From Deltaproteobacteria bacterium (GTDB lineage: Bacteria > Myxococcota_A > UBA796 > GCA-2862545), in assembly GCA_006226595.1 (NCBI GenBank), contig SBGP01000098.1:1-64000 (forward strand): 64,000 bases of DNA, read 5' to 3'. Numbering within the stretch: position 1 is the stretch's first letter; each line of letters begins with the position of its first letter. Shown here piece after piece: positions 35,959 through 44,285 of this stretch. The position numbers and the translations under genes are program-made. The notes beneath the pieces are model-generated. The model was not told where the DNA came from, searched no databases, and saw only the letters and a program-made list of their open reading frames with translations.

Positions 35959-36461
35959 CGGCGGTCGACGAGGCCGCGCTCGAGACCGACAGCGAGCGCC
36001 GCATCCGTCTGGCCCGGGCCACCGCCGCCAACACGTTCACGATGACCGCGAACTTCTACCTCGCGGCCACGGTCGTCACCGCCATCGGCGAGGTGTTCTT
36101 CGTCTGCGCTGGCACTCTCCTCACCCTGCTCGTCGGCACCGAGACCGCGTGGACGGTGTACGGCGTCGGCATGGGCTTTCTGCTCTCGAACCACCTGGTC
36201 GCCTTCGCCGCCAGTGTGAGCCTGCGCATGCTCGCCGTCATGACCCGCCGCACCGGCGGACCGCCGGCCATCGTCGCCGGCCTGCTCGCGGCGGTGCTTC
36301 CCGCGGTGGAGGTCGCGCTGGCGCTCCCCGCGAGCTTCTGCGTCGCCGGCGTGCAGCTCGCGCTGTGGATTGCGGTGTGGGGACTCGGTCTCGCCAGCGC
36401 CTGGCGCGCCGTTCAGCTGATTCGCCTCGAGCGGGAGGTCATCCTCGCCGAAGAGCGGTGA
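35955..36461 (+). CDS. Small integral membrane protein
   Basis: A 168-residue protein with four predicted membrane helices (LAATVVTAIGEVFFVCAG, VYGVGMGFLLSNHLVAFAA and two C-terminal ones). Size and helix plan are similar to the gene just upstream. GTG start overlapping the previous stop. Its 3' end runs 23 bases into the convergent exonuclease gene. Function not recognised. Confidence 0.7.
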   Translation: MTAVDEAALETDSERRIRLARATAANTFTMTANFYLAATVVTAIGEVFFVCAGTLLTLLVGTETAWTVYGVGMGFLLSNHLVAFAASVSLRMLAVMTRRTGGPPAIVAGLLAAVLPAVEVALALPASFCVAGVQLALWIAVWGLGLASAWRAVQLIRLEREVILAEER

Positions 36462-37338
36462 GCTTCGCGATCAGCGCGAGGTCGACCCCCGCATCGACCG
36501 CGGAGGGCAGCGGGGCCCTGGGCCGAAGGTCGCCGAGCGTGACGCCGTCGAGGTCGGGTACGGCGACGTCGGGGCGCAAGCGGACCAGCTCTCGGGAGAG
36601 CAGCACCTGATCGCGCTGTTCGACGATCTTCCGCACGGCGGAAGCCGCCCCCCGCACGGGGGCACCGCCCGCGTCCTCGGGGTCCGCGAAGATCGCATCG
36701 AGCGTCCCCATGTGCGCGAGCAGGCCCATCGCAGTCTTCGCGCCCACGCCCTTCGCGCCGGGAATGCCATCCGAGCTGTCGCCCGTGAGCGCGAGCCAGT
36801 CGACGATCTGGTCGGGCCGAACGCCGACGCGGGCCTCGACCCCGTCGGCATCCTCGAGGGCGAAGTCCGCTGGATCGGCTCGGTACACGCCTTCGCCGAC
36901 GAGCTGGAGCACGTCCTTGTCTGGCGACACGATCACCACCTCGAGTCCTGCGCGCCGCCCCCGCTGCGTCGCCGCTGCGAGCAGGTCGTCGGCCTCGACC
37001 CCAGGGGTACGCGCCACCTTCAACCCGAGGGCCCGGGCGACCTCGGGGCCGTGGTCCGCGAGCACGGCCAGCCCGGGTGGAGGCGGCTTTCGGTGCGCCT
37101 TGTACGCCGGAAACAGCTGGTGGCGGACGGTCAGGCCTCCGCCGTCGAACACCGCCACGGCGAAGGCCGGACGCACGTCGGCGAGCATGCGACCGAGGAC
37201 TGCGGCGAAGGCCGCTCCACCCGCCTGTCGAGCCTGTTCGGGCGCTTCAGGCCCCTCGCCGCCGCGAAAGGCGCCGTACCAGGCACGATGCAGCATCGAG
37301 GTCGCGTCGATCAGGGACAGAGTGCGGGCCGGATCCAT
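36439..37338 (-). CDS. Stand-alone 5'-3' exonuclease (flap-endonuclease family)
   Basis: A 299-residue nuclease matching the N-terminal exonuclease domain of DNA polymerase I. Landmarks: LIDATSMLHRAWYGAF, VFDGGG, AYKAHRKPPP (substrate-binding Lys/Arg), GVEADDLLA, SPDKDVLQLV and TGDSSDGIPGAKGVG with the helix-hairpin-helix. The acidic metal-binding residues appear intact. Stand-alone forms process flaps or RNA-DNA primers. The ORF overlaps the convergent membrane protein gene by 23 bases. Divergent from the secreted protein at 37421. Confidence 0.9.
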   Translation of the reverse strand: MDPARTLSLIDATSMLHRAWYGAFRGGEGPEAPEQARQAGGAAFAAVLGRMLADVRPAFAVAVFDGGGLTVRHQLFPAYKAHRKPPPPGLAVLADHGPEVARALGLKVARTPGVEADDLLAAATQRGRRAGLEVVIVSPDKDVLQLVGEGVYRADPADFALEDADGVEARVGVRPDQIVDWLALTGDSSDGIPGAKGVGAKTAMGLLAHMGTLDAIFADPEDAGGAPVRGAASAVRKIVEQRDQVLLSRELVRLRPDVAVPDLDGVTLGDLRPRAPLPSAVDAGVDLALIAKLTALRRG

Positions 37339-37420
37339 GGCCAGACCCTAACCCAGGCCCTGACCCATCTCGGACACCTGTACACAGGGACCTGGCTACA
37401 CTCCCGCGCCAGGAGAACCG

Positions 37421-39160
37421 ATGACCCGTCACCTGCTCGCCAGCCTCGCCCTGCTCGCCACGTCCGCCGCGCTCGCCGGCATCCCGGCGATCGCCGATCT
37501 TCCGCTTCCCGCGGGTCAGGCGAGCGCGGTGCACCTGTACGTGCCCGGCGCCGCCTCTCCGGATGACCTGAAGATCAAGGCCAAGGGCGGCGAGGTCCGC
37601 ACCGTCGAGGTGAAGGGTGGCGGCATGGTCATCCTCGGCGTGGTTGCCGAGCCCGGCGCCAGCGAGCTCGCGCTCAAGGTGAAGGCGCCGGGGGCGAAGG
37701 GCTCGCTCACCTTTCCCACCGCCCGCGCGGAGGGGGGCAGCCTGGCGATGACCATCGAGCCGAGCCGACTGCGCATCGGCCGGGGCGGCGCCGTGGTCAA
37801 GATCGAGGGCGACGGCCTGCCCGAGGACGCGAACATCGAGCTCGTCGCGAGCATCGGCGAGCTCGGCCCGCTCGCGAAGACCGGCAGCGGGTGGATTGCC
37901 CCCTGGACGCCGCCGGACCGCGTCAACTCCCCCCTGCCCGTGCTCTTCGTGGCCAGCGACCTCTCCCGTCCCGGAAGCACCGTGGCCTCGACCATGCTCG
38001 AGATCGGCGTGCCCGAGAAGGTCAGCGTCGACGGCCCGATGCAGGGCGAGGTCAGCCTCGCCATCGGCGACCGCAGCTTCGGCAAGCAGCAGCTCGGCCA
38101 GCGTACGTCCACCGTGTTCGAGATCATCCGCTTCCCTTCGGACACCAAGGCCGATGTCGTCGCAACGTCCCTGGACGACGGCAGTGTGGAGAAGGTCATC
38201 GACCTGCCGCCCTCCGGTGCCGCGCAGATCCGCCTCGCCCCGCTCCCGAAGGAGGTCGGCTGGCCCGCCGGCGACGAGGTCACCGTGATGCTCGCCGCCG
38301 TCGACAACGCCGGAAAGCCCCTCGAGAACCCCTCCGCGATCGAGATCAACGCCCCGTCCAAGGTGCGTGTCGAGCCCAAGGGCGACGGGTGGTTCGCGCT
38401 GCATTTCCAGGCGCCGGTCGCCGAGGAGCCCTGGTCGCTGACCGCCAAGCTCCTCGACTCGATCACGTGGATGGGCGGCCGCTCGGTCCCCGACGTGCCA
38501 CGAGCGGAGATCAGCCTCGACCCGACCCCCGCACCCACCGGCAGCGGCAACGCCGAGATCGTCATCGGCTCGCGCAGCGGCCAGGGTCAGGCGTGGACGG
38601 GCGCGTTCACCGCGGTGGGCCAGGGCTTCTCCCTGGCTGGTGACGCGACCACTGCCGCGGACGGCGCCACCGTGCTGCCCGTCGTCACCTCGGGAAGCGA
38701 CCCGCTCGCCGTCTGCGCCGAGCCCCTGCTCGAGGCCAGCGGACTGCCGCCGGTCCGCGTGCGCGTGTGGTCGGACCGCAACGCCATCGGCAACGGCGAG
38801 TCCGCATTCGTGCACGCCATCGCCGAGGACGCGCTGGGACTTCCCGTGCCTGCGACCGTCGAGCTCACCGCGAGCCAGGGCACGCTCGTGCCCGTCGCGA
38901 GCACCGACAGCGGCCACACGATCGCCACGTGGAGCGGCAGCGCGGCGGGCCCCGTCGAACTCGTCGCCACCCTCGGCGCCCTCACCGACCGGTCGGCCCT
39001 GTGGGTCGGCAGCAGCGCCCAGGGCGCGGCCCCTGTCGGAACCCGAGAAGAAGCGGATGGCGAGCGCAGGTGGCGCAGCGCAGCACCGTGCGTGACCGTG
39101 GAGCGGGCCGAAGCCACCCCGGCCGAGCCGGCCGAAGCCACGGACGCACCTGCCGAGTAG
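37421..39160 (+). CDS. Large secreted protein with Ig-like beta domains
   Basis: A 579-residue exported protein (signal peptide ending ATSAALA). The body is beta-rich, with several segments like bacterial Ig-like domains (RIGRGGAVVKIEGDGLPEDAN, DEVTVMLAAVDNAGKPLENP, AFVHAIAEDALGLPVPATVEL). The last two resemble invasin/Big-1-type modules that describe allowed change in a following domain. A Pro/Ala/Glu tail ends the protein. No catalytic motif. Probably a periplasmic or surface structural protein; AGGAGA precedes the ATG. Confidence 0.72.
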   Translation: MTRHLLASLALLATSAALAGIPAIADLPLPAGQASAVHLYVPGAASPDDLKIKAKGGEVRTVEVKGGGMVILGVVAEPGASELALKVKAPGAKGSLTFPTARAEGGSLAMTIEPSRLRIGRGGAVVKIEGDGLPEDANIELVASIGELGPLAKTGSGWIAPWTPPDRVNSPLPVLFVASDLSRPGSTVASTMLEIGVPEKVSVDGPMQGEVSLAIGDRSFGKQQLGQRTSTVFEIIRFPSDTKADVVATSLDDGSVEKVIDLPPSGAAQIRLAPLPKEVGWPAGDEVTVMLAAVDNAGKPLENPSAIEINAPSKVRVEPKGDGWFALHFQAPVAEEPWSLTAKLLDSITWMGGRSVPDVPRAEISLDPTPAPTGSGNAEIVIGSRSGQGQAWTGAFTAVGQGFSLAGDATTAADGATVLPVVTSGSDPLAVCAEPLLEASGLPPVRVRVWSDRNAIGNGESAFVHAIAEDALGLPVPATVELTASQGTLVPVASTDSGHTIATWSGSAAGPVELVATLGALTDRSALWVGSSAQGAAPVGTREEADGERRWRSAAPCVTVERAEATPAEPAEATDAPAE

Positions 39161-39279
39161 AAATCTACCCAGCAGCACCACAAAGACACGAAAGATCGAA
39201 ATCAAGCCCCGAAAGGCCCAGTTTCGCTCGGATTCGTTGGCACGGAAGTTGAATCTCCGAGGGCAACCCGGAGGTTTCC

Positions 39280-39513
39280 ATGTTCCGCTGGCTCTTCTCC
39301 AAGCCCACTCCCCCCGCTCCGACCCCGCTCAGCGAGGCTCTCGACAGTGAGCCCGGCACCGCTGTTCGCACCGAGGATGGCGTGCTCGGCACCCTCACCG
39401 CGCTGTTCGAGCTCGACGGTCGCCCCTGGGCGCGCGTCGTGTTCTGCGGCCACCAGAACTCCTGGGTCGAGCTCATGGACGCGTCGCGCCTCGTGGTCGC
39501 CTCCCCCGCCTGA
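39280..39513 (+). CDS. Small hypothetical protein
   Basis: A 77-residue protein. After a short Pro-rich start (MFRWLFSKPTPPAP) it has a compact beta-rich core: TAVRTEDGVLGTLTALFELD, RPWARVVFCGHQNSWVEL. The core resembles a small barrel of the PRC/SH3-like kind but is not a match I can name. A good GGAGG stands 8 bases before the ATG. Gap on each side; no operon partner. Codon usage and third-position GC fit a real gene. Confidence 0.6.
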   Translation: MFRWLFSKPTPPAPTPLSEALDSEPGTAVRTEDGVLGTLTALFELDGRPWARVVFCGHQNSWVELMDASRLVVASPA

Positions 39514-39616
39514 CCCCACGTCTCGCGAGGTCGGTTGTGAAGGGCCAGTGACAGATGTCAGCGAGTGCTGGCAACGGCAACTTCCTGCGGTATCTGGGGG
39601 CCACCTCGGAGGCCCG

Positions 39617-40492
39617 ATGATTCGCACCTTGCCGCTTCTCCTGCTCCTTGCCTGCTCGAACGACTCCGCCAACGGCGAAGACACCGGCTCGGTCGAGGCC
39701 GGTCCGGAGCCGACTCCCGTGTCGGCCCCGTCGAACGGCGAGTGCCCGACGCTCACCGCGGGCGGCACGATGAGCTTCCAGTCGGCGGACGTCGAGCGCA
39801 CCATTCAGGTGTTCCTGCCCGGTGGCGACACCCAGGACCTGCCGCTGCTGTTCCTGTGGTACCCGGTCGGCTGGAACGCCACCCAGTTCGCGCAGGCCAC
39901 CAACGCGGCCCAGCTGGCGATCGACCTGAACATGGTCGTCGTTCTCCCCGAAGAGACCGACGGCAACCTGTTCGCATGGGAGTTCGTCAACCACCCGGCC
40001 CCGCACGACCTCACCCTCTTCGAGGACGTCCGCAGCTGCGCCTCCGACCAGCTTGGTATCGACCTCAAGCGCGTGTACACGAGCGGCATGAGCGCCGGCG
40101 CCTTGTGGAGCACCTACCTGACCATGCACCGCGCGGATGCGCTCGCGGCCTCGCTGATCCTCTCCGGCGGTACCGAGCCCGCGATGGAGTACGAGTCCCC
40201 CGCCGAGGACATCCCGGTCCTCATGTTCCACGGCGGCCAGAACGACATCTGGGACGGCGGCATGATCAGCTTCAACTTCTACGATGCGACCATGGCCGCC
40301 GCCGACGACTTCGTCGACGACCTCAGCACCGTGGTCGTGTGTAGCCATACCGGCGGCCACAACTTCCCGCCGAGCCAGTTCCAGACCGTGGAGACCTGGC
40401 TGCTGCAGCACACCTTCGGCCAGCCCTCCCCGTTCGAGGGCGGTGACCTCTCGACGCTCCCGGCCGGCTGCACCAAGTGGGCCGCGCAGTAG
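39617..40492 (+). CDS. Secreted esterase / polyhydroxybutyrate-depolymerase-like lipoprotein
   Basis: A 291-residue lipoprotein (lipobox LLAC) with an alpha/beta-hydrolase domain. The nucleophile elbow is SGMSAGAL, the acid lies in FHGGQNDIWDG and the base in SHTGGHNFP, the layout of the LpqC / PHB-depolymerase / feruloyl-esterase family. The opening QVFLPGGDTQDLPLLFLWYP replaces the usual YxPxG. It acts outside the cytoplasm on an ester or polyester. The ATG at 39617 follows CTCGGAGG. A strong hairpin follows the stop. Confidence 0.82.
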   Translation: MIRTLPLLLLLACSNDSANGEDTGSVEAGPEPTPVSAPSNGECPTLTAGGTMSFQSADVERTIQVFLPGGDTQDLPLLFLWYPVGWNATQFAQATNAAQLAIDLNMVVVLPEETDGNLFAWEFVNHPAPHDLTLFEDVRSCASDQLGIDLKRVYTSGMSAGALWSTYLTMHRADALAASLILSGGTEPAMEYESPAEDIPVLMFHGGQNDIWDGGMISFNFYDATMAAADDFVDDLSTVVVCSHTGGHNFPPSQFQTVETWLLQHTFGQPSPFEGGDLSTLPAGCTKWAAQ

Positions 40493-40502
40493 CCGTCGCC
40501 TT

Positions 40503-40533
40503 GGGGCCCCGCGCCACGCGGTGCGTGGGCCCC
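40503..40533. terminator. Hairpin between convergent genes
   Basis: GGGGCCC at 40503-40509 pairs with GGGCCCC at 40527-40533, and inside it CACGC (40515-40519) can pair with GCGTG (40523-40527) as an alternative inner stem. It occupies most of the 46-base gap between the esterase gene and the convergent gene ending at 40539, so it probably ends both transcripts. No T-run. Confidence 0.55.
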
Positions 40534-40538
40534 GCTCA

Positions 40539-42125
40539 CTAGTCCGGAAGCTCGAACTCGTCCGGCGGAGCCGGGTCGACCCACTCGAGGTCGAACTTCA
40601 CCTTGGCGACGCCGCACTTCTGCCACTCGCGCGCGAGCAGATCCGCGATCTTGAGCTCGCAGAACGCGATGGTCTCGCGGTTGTCGAGGTCGATGTCCGC
40701 GACGGTGACGATGATCTCGGGGCGGCCGTTGCGGAACACCGCGTCGGTCTGCCAGCGCCAGGTGTGGTCGAGCTTGTCCTGCGCGGTCTCGAGGTCGCCG
40801 ATGGTGCCGTTGATGTCGACCCGCATGGACAGATCCGGCTCGGGCCCGTCCTCTTCGGTCGGCTCGTCGAACGGCGAGCGATCGCTACGCGACGCCGGGA
40901 CCTGCACGTGCGGCTGCTGCAGGCGCCACACCCCCGTGAGCGTCTGGATGCTCTCCTGCTCCTGATCCTCGCGGACCTCGGCCCAGGTGCGCAGCGGCGG
41001 AACCGAGGGCTCCGGGGAGCCCGGCCGAGCGATGATGCCCACCGGCTGAAGCAGGCTTCCGGGCATGCGCGCGCGTACGCCCGCCGCCTTGAGCAGGCCG
41101 CGCAGCATCAGCGTCGCCGGACGGGGGTCGACGGTGAGCGAGTCGGAGAACTCGGGCTCGCGCTCGTTGGTGACGACGCGCTCCTGCTCGGTGGCGAGCA
41201 CGCTCACGCGCTTCTCCGAGCCCTCGCCGGTGAGGCTGAAGGTGACGACGTGCATGCGCTCCCAGCGCGCCCACTCCCCGGTCTTCGGGTTGCCGCGCGC
41301 CTCGGAGACCCGTCGCCGGGCGATGATCTGGTCCGCGGTCGCCTCGAGCTCGAAGCCCTCCGGCGCCGCGGCCTTCATCAGGCGCTTGGCCTCGGTGGGA
41401 GCGAGGATGACCGCCGTCATGTCGATGGTTTCCTGCTCGAGGCGCGCCAGCTCGCCCTCGAGGTTCAGCTCGAGCGGCTCGGCCTCGGTCTTCCAGATCG
41501 GCTCGCCCTTACCACCGTAGTAGCGGCGAACGCCGACCTCGCGCTTCGGCGAGACGCTGACGAACGGGCCCGGAGAGACCTCGATGACCAGGCGCTCGCG
41601 GCGCTGCTCGTGCCACTCGCCGACGCCCTCCTCGATGCCCTCGGAGGTCGACCACAGGTAGTCGGTCGCGATGTGCTCGACGTCCGCCTCGACGATCTCG
41701 GCCTCGGGCGGCAGCGCCGACGCGGCGAGCGCCCCCACGTCGGTGCGCACCATCCAGTAGGAGTCCTCGCGCTTGAACTCGGCCAGGCGCTTCTGCAGGT
41801 CCTGCTCGTAGCGGTTGGCGAGGGCTTCGACGTCCTTGAGCGGGCTCTTGGAGCGCTTCGCGTCCTCGGGCAGGCCCGTGCCTGCGAGATCCCCGCCCCC
41901 GAAGTCGAGGGTGACGGCCGGGTCCTTGGACCGCACGTCGACCACCGCGTCCCACTTGAGCTTGACCGCCTTTCCGTCGGCGCCGCGGACCATGTAGAAC
42001 TTGTCGAGCTTGTACTTCACCAGCTCGCCCTCGACGGTCTCGCCCGAGTCGAGGAGGACGACGACGTCCTGGGCCGCGGCGGGCGCCGCCCACGCGAGAG
42101 CCAAAGCCACCAGTAGCGTTCGCAT
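40539..42125 (-). CDS. Secreted hypothetical protein, 528 residues
   Basis: A 528-residue exported protein (signal peptide MRTLLVALALAWAAPAAA). The first mature segment (VVVLLDSGETVEGELVKYKLDKFYMVRGADG) looks like a small SH3/Sm-like strand unit seen in DUF-type envelope proteins. The remainder has mixed helix and strand with no known family, including a PLELNLEGELARLEQET segment and a C-terminal EIIVTVADIDLDNRETIAFCEL region. Acidic overall. Convergent with the esterase gene and divergent from the kinase gene at 42297. Confidence 0.7.
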   Translation of the reverse strand: MRTLLVALALAWAAPAAAQDVVVLLDSGETVEGELVKYKLDKFYMVRGADGKAVKLKWDAVVDVRSKDPAVTLDFGGGDLAGTGLPEDAKRSKSPLKDVEALANRYEQDLQKRLAEFKREDSYWMVRTDVGALAASALPPEAEIVEADVEHIATDYLWSTSEGIEEGVGEWHEQRRERLVIEVSPGPFVSVSPKREVGVRRYYGGKGEPIWKTEAEPLELNLEGELARLEQETIDMTAVILAPTEAKRLMKAAAPEGFELEATADQIIARRRVSEARGNPKTGEWARWERMHVVTFSLTGEGSEKRVSVLATEQERVVTNEREPEFSDSLTVDPRPATLMLRGLLKAAGVRARMPGSLLQPVGIIARPGSPEPSVPPLRTWAEVREDQEQESIQTLTGVWRLQQPHVQVPASRSDRSPFDEPTEEDGPEPDLSMRVDINGTIGDLETAQDKLDHTWRWQTDAVFRNGRPEIIVTVADIDLDNRETIAFCELKIADLLAREWQKCGVAKVKFDLEWVDPAPPDEFELPD

Positions 42126-42296
42126 GCAGTCTCCGGTCGGCGACCGTAGCAGATGTTCGTGGATGCGCCACGTACAAGCTCTGCAACACATGGCGGCGCG
42201 GCGCACCCCACGCTTGCGGCCCGCCTGGGGTAGGCTCGCCACCGCGACGAGGCCCGTGGTTGGACCGGGCATCTGGTCGCTGTACAGGAGGTCGGA

Positions 42297-43295
42297 GTGC
42301 TCGAGTCGGGCACAGAGTTGGGGGAAGGCCGCTACCGGATCACGGGCGAGATCGCGCGTGGGGGCATGGCCACCGTGTACCGAGCCCTGGACGCGGAGCT
42401 CAAGGAGGTCTGCGCGATCAAGGTCCTCCGGCCGCGCGAGGAAGCGGACAAGGATCAGCTCCATCGGCGCTTCCACCGCGAAGCGGCGATGATGACGCGC
42501 CTGCGCCACGAGAACATCGTGCGCGTCTACGACACCGGCGCCTCGAAGGTCGGCCCGTACCTCGTCATGGAGCTCGCCGAGAGCGGCAGCGCCTGGGACT
42601 GGGTCCAGCGCCACGGACCGATGCCGCCGCGGCTCGCGGTTCAGGTCGTGATCCAGGTGCTCGCGGGCCTCGGGCACGCGCACACCCACGGGGTGGTCCA
42701 CCGCGACGTGAAGCCGCAGAACATCCTCTTCGACTGGATGGGCACCCCCAAGCTCTCGGACTTCGGCGTCGCCCGCATCGCCGACACGGCCGGCTCGGCC
42801 ACGACGACCACGAGCGGCACCATCCTCGGGACCTACCACTACCTGGCCCCCGAGATCCGCGAGGACGCGCGCAAGGCCACCGAGGTGAGCGACATCTACG
42901 CCACCGCCGGCTGCCTGTATGCCTTGCTCGTCGGGCGCCACCCGCGCGAGCTCCACGGTGCCGACGCCTTTCCCGACGTACTACAGGGCGTTCCGCCCGT
43001 CCTGCAGCCCGTGATCAAGCAGGCGACGCGCTACGAGCCGGACGAGCGCTACCCGTCGGCCGAAGCCCTGGTCGCGGCCCTGCGCGAGGCCGAGTCCGAG
43101 CTGCCCGAGCTCGAGGAGTCCGCCTCGCTCGGCATCGGCGGCGAGACGGGGGGCCCACCCGAGTCCCGGCTGTACCGGGCGAGCGACAGCCATCGGCCCT
43201 CCCCACCCGAGCCGGAAGTGCCGCTGGTGGCCGTCCTCGTCGCGGCGGCCATCGTCGCGCTCGCTCTCGTGATGGGCGCCATCGCTTCCGGGTGA
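42297..43295 (+). CDS. Eukaryotic-type Ser/Thr protein kinase with C-terminal membrane anchor
   Basis: A 332-residue Hanks-type kinase. P-loop at residues 17-28 (GEIARGGMATVY), catalytic Lys42 (CAIKVL), HRDVKPQN with Asp137, DFG at 155-157 and APE in the activation segment, all intact. A disordered linker (about 265-300) leads to one hydrophobic helix near the C-terminus (VAVLVAAAIVALALVMGAIA) with no extracytoplasmic domain beyond it. GTG start preceded by AGGAGG. The next gene encodes a secreted protein and may be a linked function. Such kinases are very numerous in myxobacteria. Confidence 0.93.
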   Translation: MLESGTELGEGRYRITGEIARGGMATVYRALDAELKEVCAIKVLRPREEADKDQLHRRFHREAAMMTRLRHENIVRVYDTGASKVGPYLVMELAESGSAWDWVQRHGPMPPRLAVQVVIQVLAGLGHAHTHGVVHRDVKPQNILFDWMGTPKLSDFGVARIADTAGSATTTTSGTILGTYHYLAPEIREDARKATEVSDIYATAGCLYALLVGRHPRELHGADAFPDVLQGVPPVLQPVIKQATRYEPDERYPSAEALVAALREAESELPELEESASLGIGGETGGPPESRLYRASDSHRPSPPEPEVPLVAVLVAAAIVALALVMGAIASG

Positions 43296-43340
43296 ATACG
43301 GCGCGGTCTCACGCGTCCAAGCCGTTCACGTGGAGACTGC

Positions 43341-43907
43341 ATGTTCCTGCTCCTGCTCGCCTCGCTGACCCTCGCGAATCCTCCCGCCGAGGAGGCGCCG
43401 ACGGCGACCCCGGGCACCGTCGACAACCCGGTGTCGGCCAGCAAGCTCCCGGGCACGGTGGACAAGCCGCTCCGCATCCGCGTGACCCGCACCTCGGTCG
43501 AGAGGGCCAACGACACGCTCCAGCGCGAGTGGGGCAAGGTCGAGCGCGCCCTGCTCGACCTCCAGGCGTCGCTGTACGGCGAGACCGACCGCGCGAGTCG
43601 CTCCGCGGGCCTCGAGCCCGGCAAGCCCCTTCGAGTGCGCGTCGAACGCGATCTTCAGGTACACGTCGAGGTGTTCGAGGCCGAGCAGGGCTGGCGCAAC
43701 GTGCGCCTGCGGGTCGAGGACGACGCGGGCGAACCGGTCGCCGACGTCACCCGGGCCACCGTCCAGACCCCGGGCGCCGACGAGAAGGAGCTGCAGCTCG
43801 CCTCCTCGGGCGAGGTCGTCATCGAGAACCTCGAGTACGCCGAAGGCACCGCGGTTCGCTTGTACATCGGCGACGGCGACGTCGTGCTGATCTGGCTCGA
43901 GGAATAG
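43341..43907 (+). CDS. Secreted hypothetical protein
   Basis: A 188-residue protein with a very short signal peptide (MFLLLLASLTLA), a Pro/Thr-rich linker (NPVSASKLPGTVDKPL), a helical stretch (VERANDTLQREWGKVERALLDLQ) and a beta-rich C-terminal half (VHVEVFEAEQGWRNVRLRVEDD). No family recognised. 45 bases after the kinase gene on the same strand, so probably co-transcribed; GTGGAGA precedes the ATG. Confidence 0.68.
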   Translation: MFLLLLASLTLANPPAEEAPTATPGTVDNPVSASKLPGTVDKPLRIRVTRTSVERANDTLQREWGKVERALLDLQASLYGETDRASRSAGLEPGKPLRVRVERDLQVHVEVFEAEQGWRNVRLRVEDDAGEPVADVTRATVQTPGADEKELQLASSGEVVIENLEYAEGTAVRLYIGDGDVVLIWLEE

Positions 43908-43985
43908 CCCGAGATCTTCCGCGAACTGTCACCGTGCGTAAGCGATGACAGAACCGCCTGAGACCCGGTGCTCATCGGCACTTTC

Positions 43986-44123
43986 GACCGGTCGGTCAAC
44001 GGTGCGAAGCAGGCTTCGCACTCGTCGGAAATGCCGAGTGGAGCGGATGTTCCAAAATCTGACCGGCACGAAGGTTTCCGACCCCCGACTGAGTCACCAT
44101 TCATTCCGACCAGTCGGTCGGAA
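43986..44123. promoter_or_regulatory. Palindromic operator-like sites upstream of the FAAL cluster
   Basis: The 378-base gap 43908-44285 holds no gene but has two copies of GACCrGTCGGTC, at 43986-43997 and 44108-44119. The first contains the perfect palindrome CGACCGGTCG (43985-43994); the second is centred in a 20-base palindrome with arms TTCCGACC / GGTCGGAA (44104-44123). A further TTTCCGACC half-site lies near 44074. The GACC...GGTC pattern is typical of TetR-family fatty-acid regulators. It is likely the control region of the FAAL-ACP-PKS operon; no regulator gene is adjacent. Confidence 0.6.
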
Positions 44124-44285
44124 GCGGCAGGTTGGACACCGCCGAAAACGCAGGGTCTTCCACGCTTGCGCGCCGACCGACGCCGACCTATTAGCCCCCC
44201 CCAAGAGGTCCTTCCTCGCGCCCGGATGACCCGGGTCCCTCCCCGACACGTCCCCTCCTCCCCCGGAACGCCCACAGGAGTCACG

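Noticed and set aside
36439-36461. The 23-base overlap of convergent genes as a mis-called end
   Set aside because: Both stops are fixed by frames with good conserved content; short convergent overlaps fit this compact genome.
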